A stretch of 64,000 bases of DNA from JAFEBO01 sp044221315 (lineage in GTDB: Bacteria > Planctomycetota > Phycisphaerae > Phycisphaerales > UBA1924), in assembly GCA_044221315.1 (NCBI GenBank), contig JBGAPK010000009.1:1-64000 (forward strand). The letters are read 5' to 3'. The position numbers were made by a program, and so were the translations under genes. Within the stretch, counting starts at the first letter, position 1. Each line of letters starts with the position of its first letter. Shown in pieces: positions 44,304-53,207 of this stretch. The notes beneath the pieces are model-generated. The model ran no database searches. It had not been told where the DNA came from and saw nothing but the letters and a program-made list of their open reading frames with translations.

Positions 44304-45346
44304 CGGGAGGCGAGTGTACGCGGGCGGGGTTTATCCGTTTCGCGGCGCTCCTGTGCGTGCTGTTCATCGGCGGGGTGGGCGCGGCCTTCATTTACCTGCT
44401 CCGAGACCCGGGTGCGCCGCTCAATGTCCCGGTACTTTCGGCCCCCGCAAAGGCGATGGCGGCTCCCGACAAGAAGCCAGGCACGAACGCTCGAGACGTC
44501 TCGAAGGTGGACGCGATTCTCGAATCCGTGAACAACCTGCTACGGGGCAATCAGATCTCACAGGCGGAGGCAGTTCTGAATCAGGCGATCGTGGAGCACC
44601 CGGGCGATCAGCGGCTGTACGTGACGCTGGCGGAGATGCAGTTGACGAAAGAGGACTACTCGGGCGCGTACGAGAGCTACGTCAAAGCTCTCGCGACGGG
44701 AGAGCGCACGGCAAAGCTCGAGTTCCAGGCCGGCACCGTCGCGAGCATGGTCGGAAAAAACGATCGCGCTCTGGAGCATTACAGCGCGGCACAGACAGCC
44801 GACAAAGCCAACGCCGAATATCCACTCTACCTCGGGCAGGTTCAGTTGCAGATGGGCAAGCTGGACGAGGCGCGGGCGAGCCTCGTGCGTTCGGCCCAGT
44901 TGAATCCCGACGACGGACGCGCCTGGGGATCGCTGGCGGAGATCGCGCTGCGGGAGAACAAGCTCGACGTGGCGCTTCAGAACGTCGGCAAGGCGAGGTC
45001 GCTGCAACCCAGGATCACTGTTTGGCGATTGATCGAGGCCAGAATCCACGCGCGAGCCGGGCACCCGGAAAAGTCCGTGGAACTACTGATGCCATTGGAG
45101 CCCACGGACAAGAGTGCTGAGCCCATCGCCCGCGTGCTGGCCGACGCGCTCTCGATGCTCAAGCGGGACGCGGAGGCCGCGGAGGTGCTCGAGGCCGCGT
45201 CGGATGCCTCTCCAAAGGACCGAAACCTGGCGTTCGATGCCGCCGTGCGTGCTCGGAAAGCCGGAGACGAGGCTCGTTTCGGGCGATTGCGCGAGAGGGC
45301 GTTGCACTTGGGTCATCCCGATGCCGCAGATCTCAAGGGACGTTAA
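44279..45346 (+). CDS. Membrane-anchored TPR protein
   Basis: 355 residues: a short basic N-terminus, one transmembrane helix (~20-41, FAALLCVLFIGGVGAAFIYLL) and about seven TPR-like helix pairs (QAEAVLNQAIVEHPGDQRLY, DEARASLVRSAQLNPDDGRA and others). The tandem ATG at 44279/44282 follows AGGA; later starts would lose the helix. It therefore overlaps the divergent valS by 25 nt. The stop codon sits in the loop of a hairpin. Probably a periplasm-facing scaffold; partner unknown. Confidence 0.8.
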   Translation: MMDWKARTSGGECTRAGFIRFAALLCVLFIGGVGAAFIYLLRDPGAPLNVPVLSAPAKAMAAPDKKPGTNARDVSKVDAILESVNNLLRGNQISQAEAVLNQAIVEHPGDQRLYVTLAEMQLTKEDYSGAYESYVKALATGERTAKLEFQAGTVASMVGKNDRALEHYSAAQTADKANAEYPLYLGQVQLQMGKLDEARASLVRSAQLNPDDGRAWGSLAEIALRENKLDVALQNVGKARSLQPRITVWRLIEARIHARAGHPEKSVELLMPLEPTDKSAEPIARVLADALSMLKRDAEAAEVLEAASDASPKDRNLAFDAAVRARKAGDEARFGRLRERALHLGHPDAADLKGR

Positions 45347-45353
45347 ACGTCCC
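45337..45353 (+). other. Perfect hairpin enclosing a stop codon
   Basis: GGGACGT (45337-45343), loop TAA, ACGTCCC (45347-45353). The loop is the stop codon of the TPR gene. No T-run follows, so it is not a standard terminator; it could slow exonucleases at the mRNA end or be chance. Confidence 0.5.
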
Positions 45354-45590
45354 GATCCCGGCGGATTCGGCCGCGGTTGGGGTTATCTGCCGCTTCCGAT
45401 GACAGACGTTGACTATCTCGTTCTCGGACCAAAAGTTATGGTTGCTTTTCGGTAAGGGGTTCCTGTAGCATCAGTACGTAGAGGGGACAGGGTGCGCTCG
45501 AGCGCGCGCGGGAGGAAACGCGCGTGCCTGTGGTGGTCACCCATCTTGACGACGGATTGTCAGGCCGCGAGGCGGCCGGATTGGACTTCG

Positions 45591-46871
45591 ATGCGCGCGA
45601 AGAAGCTCTGTGAGAAGACGTTCATACTGGGTGCGGTCGCGATGGTGCACCAGGCCAGCGCCTTGCCCGCGCGGTTCGATCTGACCGGGGAGATCCCGGC
45701 GACGGCGGTCGCGAACCGGGCATTCATCAATCTGAAGGGCTGGGTGGCCACCCTGACCCCGACAGGCCCGGTGATCTGGAAGAACGGGAGCCTGCAGAAC
45801 ATCCCTTCGAAGACCGGACGTGCTTGGACGGGCGTGACCGGGCTGAACGATTTCGGTGACGTCAGCGGGATCTATCAGGAGACGGGCGCGAAGATCAACC
45901 GCGCGTGGTCCTGGGTCGGCGGCGTGCTGACCGACGGGCCGAGCGGGCCGACCTGGATGGCGAATTCCTCAACGGGGATCAACAACCGCCGGGAGACCGG
46001 CGTCCTCATGGTGCCGTTCAGTGTGACCGACTGCGGCAACGGGAGCACGCAGTGGTACGGAAAGGCCGGGTTGGGAAAGGGTGGTACCTGGAAGTCCGCC
46101 GGCCCGTGGTCTTCGCAGTGCACGAGCTCCTGCACGATCTACTCCAGCGTCGAATACGCGATCAACAACGCCAGCGACATCCTCGCGAACGGCTACGGGT
46201 CGCAGACCCGGCCGGGCGGCGGCTGCACGCTGATGAACAGCTACTACGTCTACTGGAGCAACGGGTCGGCGAACACGATCCCGGACGTGTACTACTCGTC
46301 CCCCCCGACCATGAACGACCTGGGCCAGGTTCTGAGCCACGCGCTTTGGAATGACGTGGGTGGCCAGAAGGTCGGCATCCAGCTCTGGAACAACGGCGCC
46401 GTGACGCGACTTTACACATTCGGCCCGTACGTCGCGGGAACGACGCTCCCAAGCACTCCCCTGCGGATGAACTCGTTCGGGCAGGTCATCGCGTCAAACG
46501 TGGGCACCCAGACAGGTTTCTACCAGGACGGGGCGTGGTACGACATCCGCTCCCTTACCACGCTGCCCTCGGATGTGACGATCAGCCTCCTGCTCGATAT
46601 CAACGACCTCGGACAGGTCCTGGCGAGCGGCAAGCGGGGGAATAGCCAACGCCTTTTCGTGCTTTCGCAACGCGAACCATGCCCCGCCGATCTCAACGGG
46701 GACGGCATGGTAGACGACGCGGACTACACGCTTTTTCTGGCGGCATACAACCTGACCGCCTGCCCGACTCCGCCGGCGGAATGCCCGGGGGACCTGAATC
46801 TGGACGGCGCGGTGGACGACACGGACTTCCAGTTGTTCCTGATTTCCTACAATTTGACCGTGTGCCCATAG
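45591..46871 (+). CDS. Secreted HAF-repeat-like protein with GC-type dockerin-like domain
   Basis: 426 residues from ATG 45591; an upstream extension of the frame is Arg-rich and not signal-like. The signal peptide (TFILGAVAMVHQASA) precedes a domain with at least five copies of a short motif of the form [IM]N-x-[LF]G-[DQ]V, as in GLNDFGDVSGIYQE, TMNDLGQVLSHALW, RMNSFGQVIASN and DINDLGQVLASGK. These resemble HAF-family extracellular repeats, which build beta-propeller-like folds. Two dockerin-like EF-hand loops end the protein (DLNGDGMVDDADYTLF, DLNLDGAVDDTDFQLF), again Cys-bracketed. It lies 54 bp before another dockerin-type gene. Confidence 0.82.
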   Translation: MRAKKLCEKTFILGAVAMVHQASALPARFDLTGEIPATAVANRAFINLKGWVATLTPTGPVIWKNGSLQNIPSKTGRAWTGVTGLNDFGDVSGIYQETGAKINRAWSWVGGVLTDGPSGPTWMANSSTGINNRRETGVLMVPFSVTDCGNGSTQWYGKAGLGKGGTWKSAGPWSSQCTSSCTIYSSVEYAINNASDILANGYGSQTRPGGGCTLMNSYYVYWSNGSANTIPDVYYSSPPTMNDLGQVLSHALWNDVGGQKVGIQLWNNGAVTRLYTFGPYVAGTTLPSTPLRMNSFGQVIASNVGTQTGFYQDGAWYDIRSLTTLPSDVTISLLLDINDLGQVLASGKRGNSQRLFVLSQREPCPADLNGDGMVDDADYTLFLAAYNLTACPTPPAECPGDLNLDGAVDDTDFQLFLISYNLTVCP

Positions 46872-46925
46872 ACCTCGTGAGATTCGCGTCGCGAGACCTT
46901 TGGACGCTCAACGCGGAGAGCTCGC

Positions 46926-48920
46926 ATGCGGGCAGCGTTTGCCGGATTTCTTGGCGTGACCCTCGGCGCCGCGTGCGCGACGTGTCTTTGCGGCGCCGGC
47001 GAAATCTCTCGAAGTGAATACCGCGATCGGCTGCACGGGATGTGGCTCGGGGAAAGCCTGGCGAACTGGACGGGCCTGACGTGCGAGGGCCGGCGCCAGG
47101 CGCCGCCGTTCTTCACCGACGCGAACTGGGGAGACCCGATCGGGAACGGGCAGTTCATTAATTTCGTCATCCTCGACCCCTGGCAGGCCGACGACGATAC
47201 CGATGTTGAATATGTCTACCTGCACCTGATGTCCACGCTCGGGCACAACCTTCTGACGCCGGCGGAGATCAGCGCTGGCTGGACAAGCCACATCAACCGG
47301 TACATTTGGGTCAGCAATCAGCAGGCTCGGACGCTGATCGGGCAGAACGTGACCCCGCCTTCCACAGGCCTGTTTTCCGGAAACATCTTCTCATTGATGA
47401 TCGATGCTCAGTTGACGACCGAGATCTTTGGTGCGTTCACGCCCGGGATGCCCGAGGAAATGCTTCGGCTGTCGCTCCTGCCAATCGAAACGACAGCCAG
47501 CGGGTACGCCGTGCATGCGGCACAGTTCTATGCCGCGCTCTATTCGCTCGCGGCCCGGGTCGACCGAAACCTGAGCGGGCGCGACCAGGCGATCTGGCTG
47601 GTGCGCGAAGCGAGGAAATTCATCCCGGATTCGAGCAAGACTGCCGGACTGGCGGACCTCGTGCTCGCGGACTTTCTTGCGAACCCCGATCCCAACGACT
47701 GGGAACGCACCCGGGACCTGATCGCCTCGATCTATCAGACGAACGCCGCGGCGAACGGGTGGGTGTTCCGGGCGTGGTACGAGTCGAGTGTGAACTTCGC
47801 CGACGGGGTGATGTGTCTGCTCTACGGCCAGATGGACTACAAGCGGACGCTTCAGATCGGGACGCTCTCGGGCTGGGACGCGGACAATCCGACCGCGACG
47901 ATGGGGGGATTGATCGGGCTCGTGAAGGGCACGCAGGCGATCCGCGACGCATTCCCAGGGCAAACGTTGAGCGACCGGTTCAATATCTATCGCACGCGCG
48001 ACAACCTGCCCGACTATCTGCCCGCCGATCCGGCCGCGCAGGACACGTTCCAGATGCTCGCCGACCGATCGATGGCGATGGTGGACCGGGCGGTCGTCGA
48101 GGCCGGGGGCATCGTCGACCTGGCCAACGACCGTTACATACTGCCCGAACCCGTCTGGGGACGCGGGATTGATTGGAATCCTTCGCAGCAACTCGACGGG
48201 CGCAGCGCGAATCTGCGATTCTTGCGCAATGCGCAGCCGATCCTGGTGACGTCTTCCGAACCTTGGCCGGTCGGGGCGCCGCCCACCAACGGGGCGAGCT
48301 ACGCGCCATTCATCGGGAACGGACTGGAGAACGACTTCTCGGGGCGCGAGGTGGTGTACGGGGAGAATCGGCCGTACGACTCTGGGGATACCGGATCGCC
48401 GCCGGTTCTGGGAAAGATCGTGACCCTTCAGATCGTGTACCCGGCGCCGGTCGAGGTGCACACGGTTCGGTTCATCGGCGGGCCGTCGATCCGGACGGGG
48501 CCGACGTCCGGCTGGGGCGGCTGGTTTGACTCGATCCAGGTTGAGCTGCAGATCGGCGGAACGTGGGTGCCGCAGACCGTGATGCCAAGCGAGCCCCTCG
48601 ACCCGACGCGCCCGTGGCAATTGATCGACTTTGTTCTCGCGTCGCCGGTGGAGGCGACGGGTGTGCGGGTGAAAGGACCGGCGGGCGGCGGCAGGGCGTT
48701 TGTGACCTGCGCGGAGCTGGACGCACTTTCAAGGCCCCGGCCGCCGTGCGTTGGAGATCTGAACGGGGATCGAGTTTCGGATGATTCGGACTTCGTGCTC
48801 TTCGCATCGAGCTATGACGAACTGCTCAGCAGCTTCGGCGATTTCAATCGCGACGGCGTTACGGACGACGCCGACTTTGTGTTGTTCGCTGCGGCTTACG
48901 ACACACTCGAATGCCCCTGA
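46926..48920 (+). CDS. Exported ADP-ribosylglycohydrolase-like protein with dockerin-like tail
   Basis: 664 residues. A short signal peptide (AGFLGVTLGAACATCLCGAG) leads into an ADP-ribosylglycohydrolase fold: DRLHGMWLGESLANWTGL, the metal-binding DDDTDVEYVYLHLM (Asp89-Asp91, Thr92) and GWDADNPTATMGGLIGLV (~316-333). The hydrolase part ends near ~440. Residues ~470-600 resemble a discoidin-like beta module, and the last ~60 contain two dockerin-like loops (DLNGDRVSDDSDFVLF, DFNRDGVTDDADFVLF). ADP-ribosylglycohydrolases usually act in the cytosol on protein or nucleic-acid ADP-ribose; export with a dockerin tail implies an unusual, perhaps carbohydrate or nucleotide, substrate. It converges with recJ, 15 bp apart, across a TCGTGTG/CACACGA palindrome. 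Confidence 0.87.
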   Translation: MRAAFAGFLGVTLGAACATCLCGAGEISRSEYRDRLHGMWLGESLANWTGLTCEGRRQAPPFFTDANWGDPIGNGQFINFVILDPWQADDDTDVEYVYLHLMSTLGHNLLTPAEISAGWTSHINRYIWVSNQQARTLIGQNVTPPSTGLFSGNIFSLMIDAQLTTEIFGAFTPGMPEEMLRLSLLPIETTASGYAVHAAQFYAALYSLAARVDRNLSGRDQAIWLVREARKFIPDSSKTAGLADLVLADFLANPDPNDWERTRDLIASIYQTNAAANGWVFRAWYESSVNFADGVMCLLYGQMDYKRTLQIGTLSGWDADNPTATMGGLIGLVKGTQAIRDAFPGQTLSDRFNIYRTRDNLPDYLPADPAAQDTFQMLADRSMAMVDRAVVEAGGIVDLANDRYILPEPVWGRGIDWNPSQQLDGRSANLRFLRNAQPILVTSSEPWPVGAPPTNGASYAPFIGNGLENDFSGREVVYGENRPYDSGDTGSPPVLGKIVTLQIVYPAPVEVHTVRFIGGPSIRTGPTSGWGGWFDSIQVELQIGGTWVPQTVMPSEPLDPTRPWQLIDFVLASPVEATGVRVKGPAGGGRAFVTCAELDALSRPRPPCVGDLNGDRVSDDSDFVLFASSYDELLSSFGDFNRDGVTDDADFVLFAAAYDTLECP

Positions 48921-48935
48921 ACCGGAGTCGTGTGG

Positions 48936-50741
48936 TCACACGATTCGTAGGTCATGCAGAACGGCCTCGACGCTAGTGCGCCCGTTCCAGGTATTGAGCC
49001 CCGGAACAACCACCGCGTCGATTCTGGAGCCCGGCCGCAGCGACAGGTCGCTTCGAGCGAGTTCCGGCGCCCATCCCCAGCCCTTGACGCGCAGGAGGCG
49101 GTTGCCCTGCTTGACGTCGAATGCGACGTGCGAGCCATTCGAGCCGAGGGGCCGAATCGGTCCGGCGATTTGAACCTCTCGCAGAAGCACGCGCGGTTCG
49201 TAATTGTCGCGTCCATAGGGCGACAGAGAGGCGAGCGAAGCGACTCCGGGTTGATCGAGTTCGCGAATCTCGCATTCGGCGTCGATCCACATGCTCTGCA
49301 CCAGATCCGCCGGGGTGAGCAAGGCGTTCGCGTGCTCCACAAAAGCGCGGGTGAAATCGGCGAGCCGATCGGTGCGGACTTTGAGGCCCGCGGCCATGGC
49401 GTGGCCGCCAAACGACTCGACATGCGCCGAGCACGCCGTGATAGCGCTGTGAAGGTCGAAACCGTCGATCGAGCGGGCGGATCCGTGGCAGAGATCGCCC
49501 TCCTGCTGCAGGAGAATCACAGGGCGAGAGAAAAGACCGACAAGACGCGAGCAGCAGATGCCCACGACGCCCCGGTGCCAGGCAGGATCAGCGAGGACGA
49601 TGGCACGGTGGCCTTCCACTGTCATCCCGCGCGTGATTGCCAGTTCCTGCGCCGCTTTGGTGATCGCGGCCTCGGTGGTGCGTCGCTCGTTGTTCCAGCC
49701 GGTCAGGGCGCGGGCGATCTCCTTCGATCGCGCCTCGTCCGCGCTCGTGAGGAGCTCGAGGGCCTCCTTCGCGTGGCCCAGGCGCCCCACGGCGTTGAGA
49801 CGCGGCCCGAGTCGAAAACCGATGTCGGCGGCTTCGACGTTCTCGCCCCCAAGTTTGGATTCATCGCGGAGCGCCCGCACCCCAGCCAACGAACTCCGGC
49901 GGATCTGGTCAAGCCCGAAATGCGCCAGAACCCGGTTCTCGCCGCGGAGCGGGACGACGTCGGCGATCACACCCATCGCGGCAAGAGCCACAAGCTCGAT
50001 GAGAAGCGAACGGAGTTCGGGCCTCACGCGTTCGCCGCCGCTGTACAGCGTGGCGAGTCGCCAGGCCAGTTTGAACGCAACGCCGGCGCCGCACAGGTGC
50101 GGGAAGGGATAGGGCTCACGCCCGGGGATGAGCGGATGGACGAGCGCAAATGCATCGGGCAGTCCCGCCTCCTTCTGCGGGGGCGTGTGATGGTCGGTGA
50201 TGATGAGATCGACGCCGCGCTCGCGGGCGACCCGGGCCGGCGCGACTGCCGTGATCCCGCAATCGACGCTGATGATCAGGCTGTGCGTGTCGCAGAGCTT
50301 GGCAATAGCCTCGGGATTGAGGCCGTACCCCTCTTCGAGCCGGTGGGGGAGGTAGGTCTCGACGCGGGCATCGGGCCGGATCGCGCGCAGGGTGTGCCAT
50401 AGGACGGCGGCGGCGGAAACGCCATCGACGTCGTAGTCGGCATAGATGACGATCGATTCGCCGGATGCGAGCGCCTGCAGAATTCGGGTCGCGGCCTTTT
50501 CGAGGCCGGGCATAAGCCGGGGATCATGCAGTTGCTTGAGCGACGGGGTGAGGAAATTAGGGTCATCGATGCTTCTCGCCGCAAGCACTCGCCGGACAAG
50601 AGGTTCCGATACGGGGATTGCGGAATTTCTGAGTTTCCAGACAGATCGGAGGCCGCGGATCGGACCGGGACGGGGAGGCGGCGCACCGACCTCGACGGGT
50701 CGGATACTCTGTGCGGGTGACGAAGCGTGGCCGGGATTCAC
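48936..50741 (-). CDS. recJ: Single-stranded-DNA-specific exonuclease RecJ
   Basis: 5'-3' ssDNA exonuclease of recombination and mismatch repair. DHH-family motifs: VIYADYDVDGVSAAAVLW, LIISVDCGITAVAP, DLIITDHHTPPQKEAGLP, then GPRLNAVGRLGHAKEALELL and the DHHA1 end SFGGHAMAAGLKV. I place the start at GTG 50741, giving 601 residues and a Trp-Lys-Leu-Arg motif near residue 40 (SVWKLRNSAIPVSEP); no ATG is suitable and the ribosome-binding site is weak, so the N-terminus is uncertain by tens of residues. Divergent from the PduO gene with only 22 bp between starts. Confidence 0.92.
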   Translation of the reverse strand: MNPGHASSPAQSIRPVEVGAPPPRPGPIRGLRSVWKLRNSAIPVSEPLVRRVLAARSIDDPNFLTPSLKQLHDPRLMPGLEKAATRILQALASGESIVIYADYDVDGVSAAAVLWHTLRAIRPDARVETYLPHRLEEGYGLNPEAIAKLCDTHSLIISVDCGITAVAPARVARERGVDLIITDHHTPPQKEAGLPDAFALVHPLIPGREPYPFPHLCGAGVAFKLAWRLATLYSGGERVRPELRSLLIELVALAAMGVIADVVPLRGENRVLAHFGLDQIRRSSLAGVRALRDESKLGGENVEAADIGFRLGPRLNAVGRLGHAKEALELLTSADEARSKEIARALTGWNNERRTTEAAITKAAQELAITRGMTVEGHRAIVLADPAWHRGVVGICCSRLVGLFSRPVILLQQEGDLCHGSARSIDGFDLHSAITACSAHVESFGGHAMAAGLKVRTDRLADFTRAFVEHANALLTPADLVQSMWIDAECEIRELDQPGVASLASLSPYGRDNYEPRVLLREVQIAGPIRPLGSNGSHVAFDVKQGNRLLRVKGWGWAPELARSDLSLRPGSRIDAVVVPGLNTWNGRTSVEAVLHDLRIV

Positions 50742-50763
50742 TTGAGCCGCCGGGAACGAAGCC

Positions 50764-51351
50764 TTGGTAAAGCTGAGCAAGATATACACGAAGACCGGCG
50801 ACGACGGCACGACGGGGCTTGTCGGGGGGGTGCGCGTCCGAAAGGACGATCCGCGCGTCGAGGCGTACGGGGACGTGGACGAGGCGAACAGTTTCATTGG
50901 CGTCGCCGCCGCGCAAGCGCCTGCGGAGTCACGGTTTGTAGCGGTTCTTCGGGCGATTCAAAATGACCTGTTTGATGTCGGGGCCGATCTGGCGACCCCT
51001 ATCAAGCCGGGCGAGAAGCCCGGCGAAGCCCTCCGGATCACGCCCGGTCAGGTAGACCGCCTGGAGAAGACGATCGACGAATTCAATTCGTCGATTCCAC
51101 CATTGAACAGCTTTGTTCTCCCCGGGGGTTCGGGGTTCGCGGCGGCTCTGCACGTTGCCAGAACGGTGACGCGCCGAGCGGAGCGGGCGGTGGTGTCCCT
51201 GCACCGGGCCGAGGTCGGAGCGACCAGCACCGAGACCATCCGGTACCTGAACCGCCTGAGCGATCTGCTTTTCGTTCTGGCGCGTGCCGCGAACGATGAC
51301 GGCAAGCGGGACGTACTCTGGCGACCGGGGGCGGGGCGGCAGCGCGAGTGA
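50764..51351 (+). CDS. ATP:cob(I)alamin adenosyltransferase, PduO type
   Basis: Transfers adenosine to cob(I)alamin to make adenosylcobalamin. At 195 residues it shows the PduO motifs KIYTKTGDDGTTGLVGG, YGDVDEANSFIG, VTRRAERAVVSL and LNRLSDLLFVLARAAND. It starts at TTG 50764; no ATG or GTG is close, and the upstream GGGAACGA is a poor ribosome-binding site. The 3' end overlaps the phosphatase gene by up to 4 nt. No other B12 gene is in the window, so it probably serves salvage or an enzyme encoded elsewhere. Confidence 0.92.
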   Translation: MVKLSKIYTKTGDDGTTGLVGGVRVRKDDPRVEAYGDVDEANSFIGVAAAQAPAESRFVAVLRAIQNDLFDVGADLATPIKPGEKPGEALRITPGQVDRLEKTIDEFNSSIPPLNSFVLPGGSGFAAALHVARTVTRRAERAVVSLHRAEVGATSTETIRYLNRLSDLLFVLARAANDDGKRDVLWRPGAGRQRE

Positions 51352-52856
51352 TGATGAAAGACGTCCCATCCACCAAGTCCCTCAATACCTCCGAATTCGC
51401 GGGGGAGTTTGAAGCGCACACGCTGCGGCTGCTGAAGCAGCGTTTCGTGATCTTCTGCACGATGGGCGCGATCTTCGGAATGACCGTCACGGGGATCGGC
51501 GTGATCGTGCGCGGCGTGCGGTTGTACTACGGCTCGCAGGAGAACGCGGCGAGCGCCATCCGCACAATCTGGGCGGAAGTGTTTCAGACCATGATGGCTG
51601 TCGGTGCAAGCCTGATTCCGGTTGTGGTCTTCATCACGGCGCTGCTCTGGACGCAGCGTGGGAAGGTGCGGGAGCAGTCATTGCTGCGCCTTTCGCAGGT
51701 CGTGGTCGTGCTCGTCGGCGCGTATCACATGATCGCGGCGGCGGCGGGTCTCGGCGGAAGCATTGGATGGCTCGAAGCTTCGATCACGCTGCTGATCGCC
51801 TGCATCCTGCTGCCGTGGGCGGCACGTTCGGCAGTGCTCGCGGCGGCAGCGTTGGCTGCGATCTACCTCGTCGTGCGCATCTTCGCGGGGGCGACGTTTG
51901 GCGGGCTGGTGGGGTATGCGATGTTTGCGGTAGCGCTCTTTGCTCCCAGCGTGCTCATCGCCTGGCTGAAGCATTCGCAGTACGCGAGCCAGTTCAAGAT
52001 GGCGGTGCTGCAGCAGAGGTACGGCGAGGTGCGCCGGGAGTTGACGGACGCGCGGCGCATCCACGAGGCCCTCTTTCCGGCGCGGATCGATGTAGGGCCG
52101 CTGCGGCTTGGGTACCAGTACGAGCCCATGCGCCAGATCGGGGGGGATTACCTCTACGCCTACGTCGGGCCGGGAGTGGCGGGGGGGCAGCGGCTGAGCG
52201 TCGTCCTTATGGACGTGACCGGGCACGGGATTCCCGCGGCGCTCACGGTCAACCGGCTCCACGGAGAACTCGAGCGCGTTTTCGCGGAAGACCCGACGAT
52301 CGATCCGGGCAGGGTGCTCAGCCTGCTCAACCGCTACGTGCACCTGACGCTGGCGACACATTCGGTGTTCGTCACGGCGCTCTGCCTGCGGATCGATTCA
52401 AGCGCCAACACGCTTGAGTTTTCCAGTGGTGGGCATCCGCCCGCGTTCCTCGTCGGCGTCGATGGAACGGTGCGGGAACTGCAATCCACGGCGCTCGTGC
52501 TTGGGGCATGCGAGGCGGCGGAGTTTGATCCGGCGCCGTTCGTGACCGAGTTCGGGCCGGGAGACACGCTCGTGGCGTACACCGACGGGGCGCTCGAAGC
52601 GCGGGATCGCACGGGGAAGATGCTGGGGGTGCAGGGTATCCTGAGGCTTGTCGCGTCGATCGCGGGAGGCGAGCGGGACAGGCCCCGGGCTTGGAGCCGC
52701 GATCTGCTCTCGGCAGTCGAGCAGCACCGTTACGGGCCGCCGGCAGATGACACGCTTGTCGTCGAGATTGTGCGGACCATGCAGCACCACGATCCGGTCA
52801 ATAACGGCGTGCGGATCGGCTCGCTGGTGGACGGGCGGGGCGTCGGGGCTGCCTAG
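51348..52856 (+). CDS. Membrane PP2C/SpoIIE-type serine phosphatase
   Basis: 502 residues with about six helices in the first ~215, then a short coiled linker (QRYGEVRRELTDARRIHEAL) and a SpoIIE phosphatase domain: MRQIGGDYLYAYVG and LSVVLMDVTGHGIPAALTV supply metal-binding Asp residues, then SSGGHPPAFLVG, DTLVAYTDGALEAR and PADDTLVVEIV. Such enzymes dephosphorylate anti-sigma-factor antagonists. Starts at GTG 51348 or the ATGs at 51351 and 51354; all overlap the PduO stop. No anti-sigma or STAS gene is adjacent, so the target is unknown. Its stop codon shares the palindrome CTAG with the convergent mazG-like gene. Confidence 0.9.
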   Translation: MMMKDVPSTKSLNTSEFAGEFEAHTLRLLKQRFVIFCTMGAIFGMTVTGIGVIVRGVRLYYGSQENAASAIRTIWAEVFQTMMAVGASLIPVVVFITALLWTQRGKVREQSLLRLSQVVVVLVGAYHMIAAAAGLGGSIGWLEASITLLIACILLPWAARSAVLAAAALAAIYLVVRIFAGATFGGLVGYAMFAVALFAPSVLIAWLKHSQYASQFKMAVLQQRYGEVRRELTDARRIHEALFPARIDVGPLRLGYQYEPMRQIGGDYLYAYVGPGVAGGQRLSVVLMDVTGHGIPAALTVNRLHGELERVFAEDPTIDPGRVLSLLNRYVHLTLATHSVFVTALCLRIDSSANTLEFSSGGHPPAFLVGVDGTVRELQSTALVLGACEAAEFDPAPFVTEFGPGDTLVAYTDGALEARDRTGKMLGVQGILRLVASIAGGERDRPRAWSRDLLSAVEQHRYGPPADDTLVVEIVRTMQHHDPVNNGVRIGSLVDGRGVGAA

Positions 52857-53176
52857 TCCTTCACACCCTCGACGATGCCGGGAATCGTGTACTTCTGCAG
52901 GCACCTTTCGAAATCCACCCCCGTGATGTTGGCGATGGTGGCGAGCCAGGCAAGAACGTCGGCGAATTCCTCTTCGAGATTGGCCCGTTGCTCCGGGGAG
53001 GGGGACTTGCCCGGGAGATTGGCGTGCAACGCCGTCGCGAGTTCTCCGAATTCTTCGGTGAGAAGGAGAAACGTGGCGGGCACCCCCCGCTTGCTGTCGG
53101 TCGCGTAATATCGCTCCCGTATCAGCTGCTGAAACGCAACGAGAGTCAGCGGCGAACTGTGAGACGGCGTGTTCAT
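52853..53176 (-). CDS. MazG-like nucleotide pyrophosphohydrolase
   Basis: 107 residues, all-alpha MazG/NTP-PPase fold. The metal-binding acidic motifs are TEEFGELATAL and, one helix on, LEEEFADVLAWLATIAN (ExxE and ExxD). It hydrolyses nucleoside triphosphates to monophosphates and pyrophosphate, as house-cleaning or a (p)ppGpp-type control; the substrate is not predictable. I start at ATG 53176, since the frame upstream overlaps the neighbour and is not MazG-like. Convergent with the phosphatase gene and divergent from the lipoprotein gene. Confidence 0.85.
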   Translation of the reverse strand: MNTPSHSSPLTLVAFQQLIRERYYATDSKRGVPATFLLLTEEFGELATALHANLPGKSPSPEQRANLEEEFADVLAWLATIANITGVDFERCLQKYTIPGIVEGVKD

Positions 53177-53207
53177 ACCCAGAAACGTAGCAGAACCAGC
53201 GGCGGTT

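Noticed and set aside
45400..45440. Promoter-like TTGACT...AGTTAT before the HAF-repeat gene
   Set aside because: Spacer of about 19 nt and a poor -10; too weak to list as a feature.
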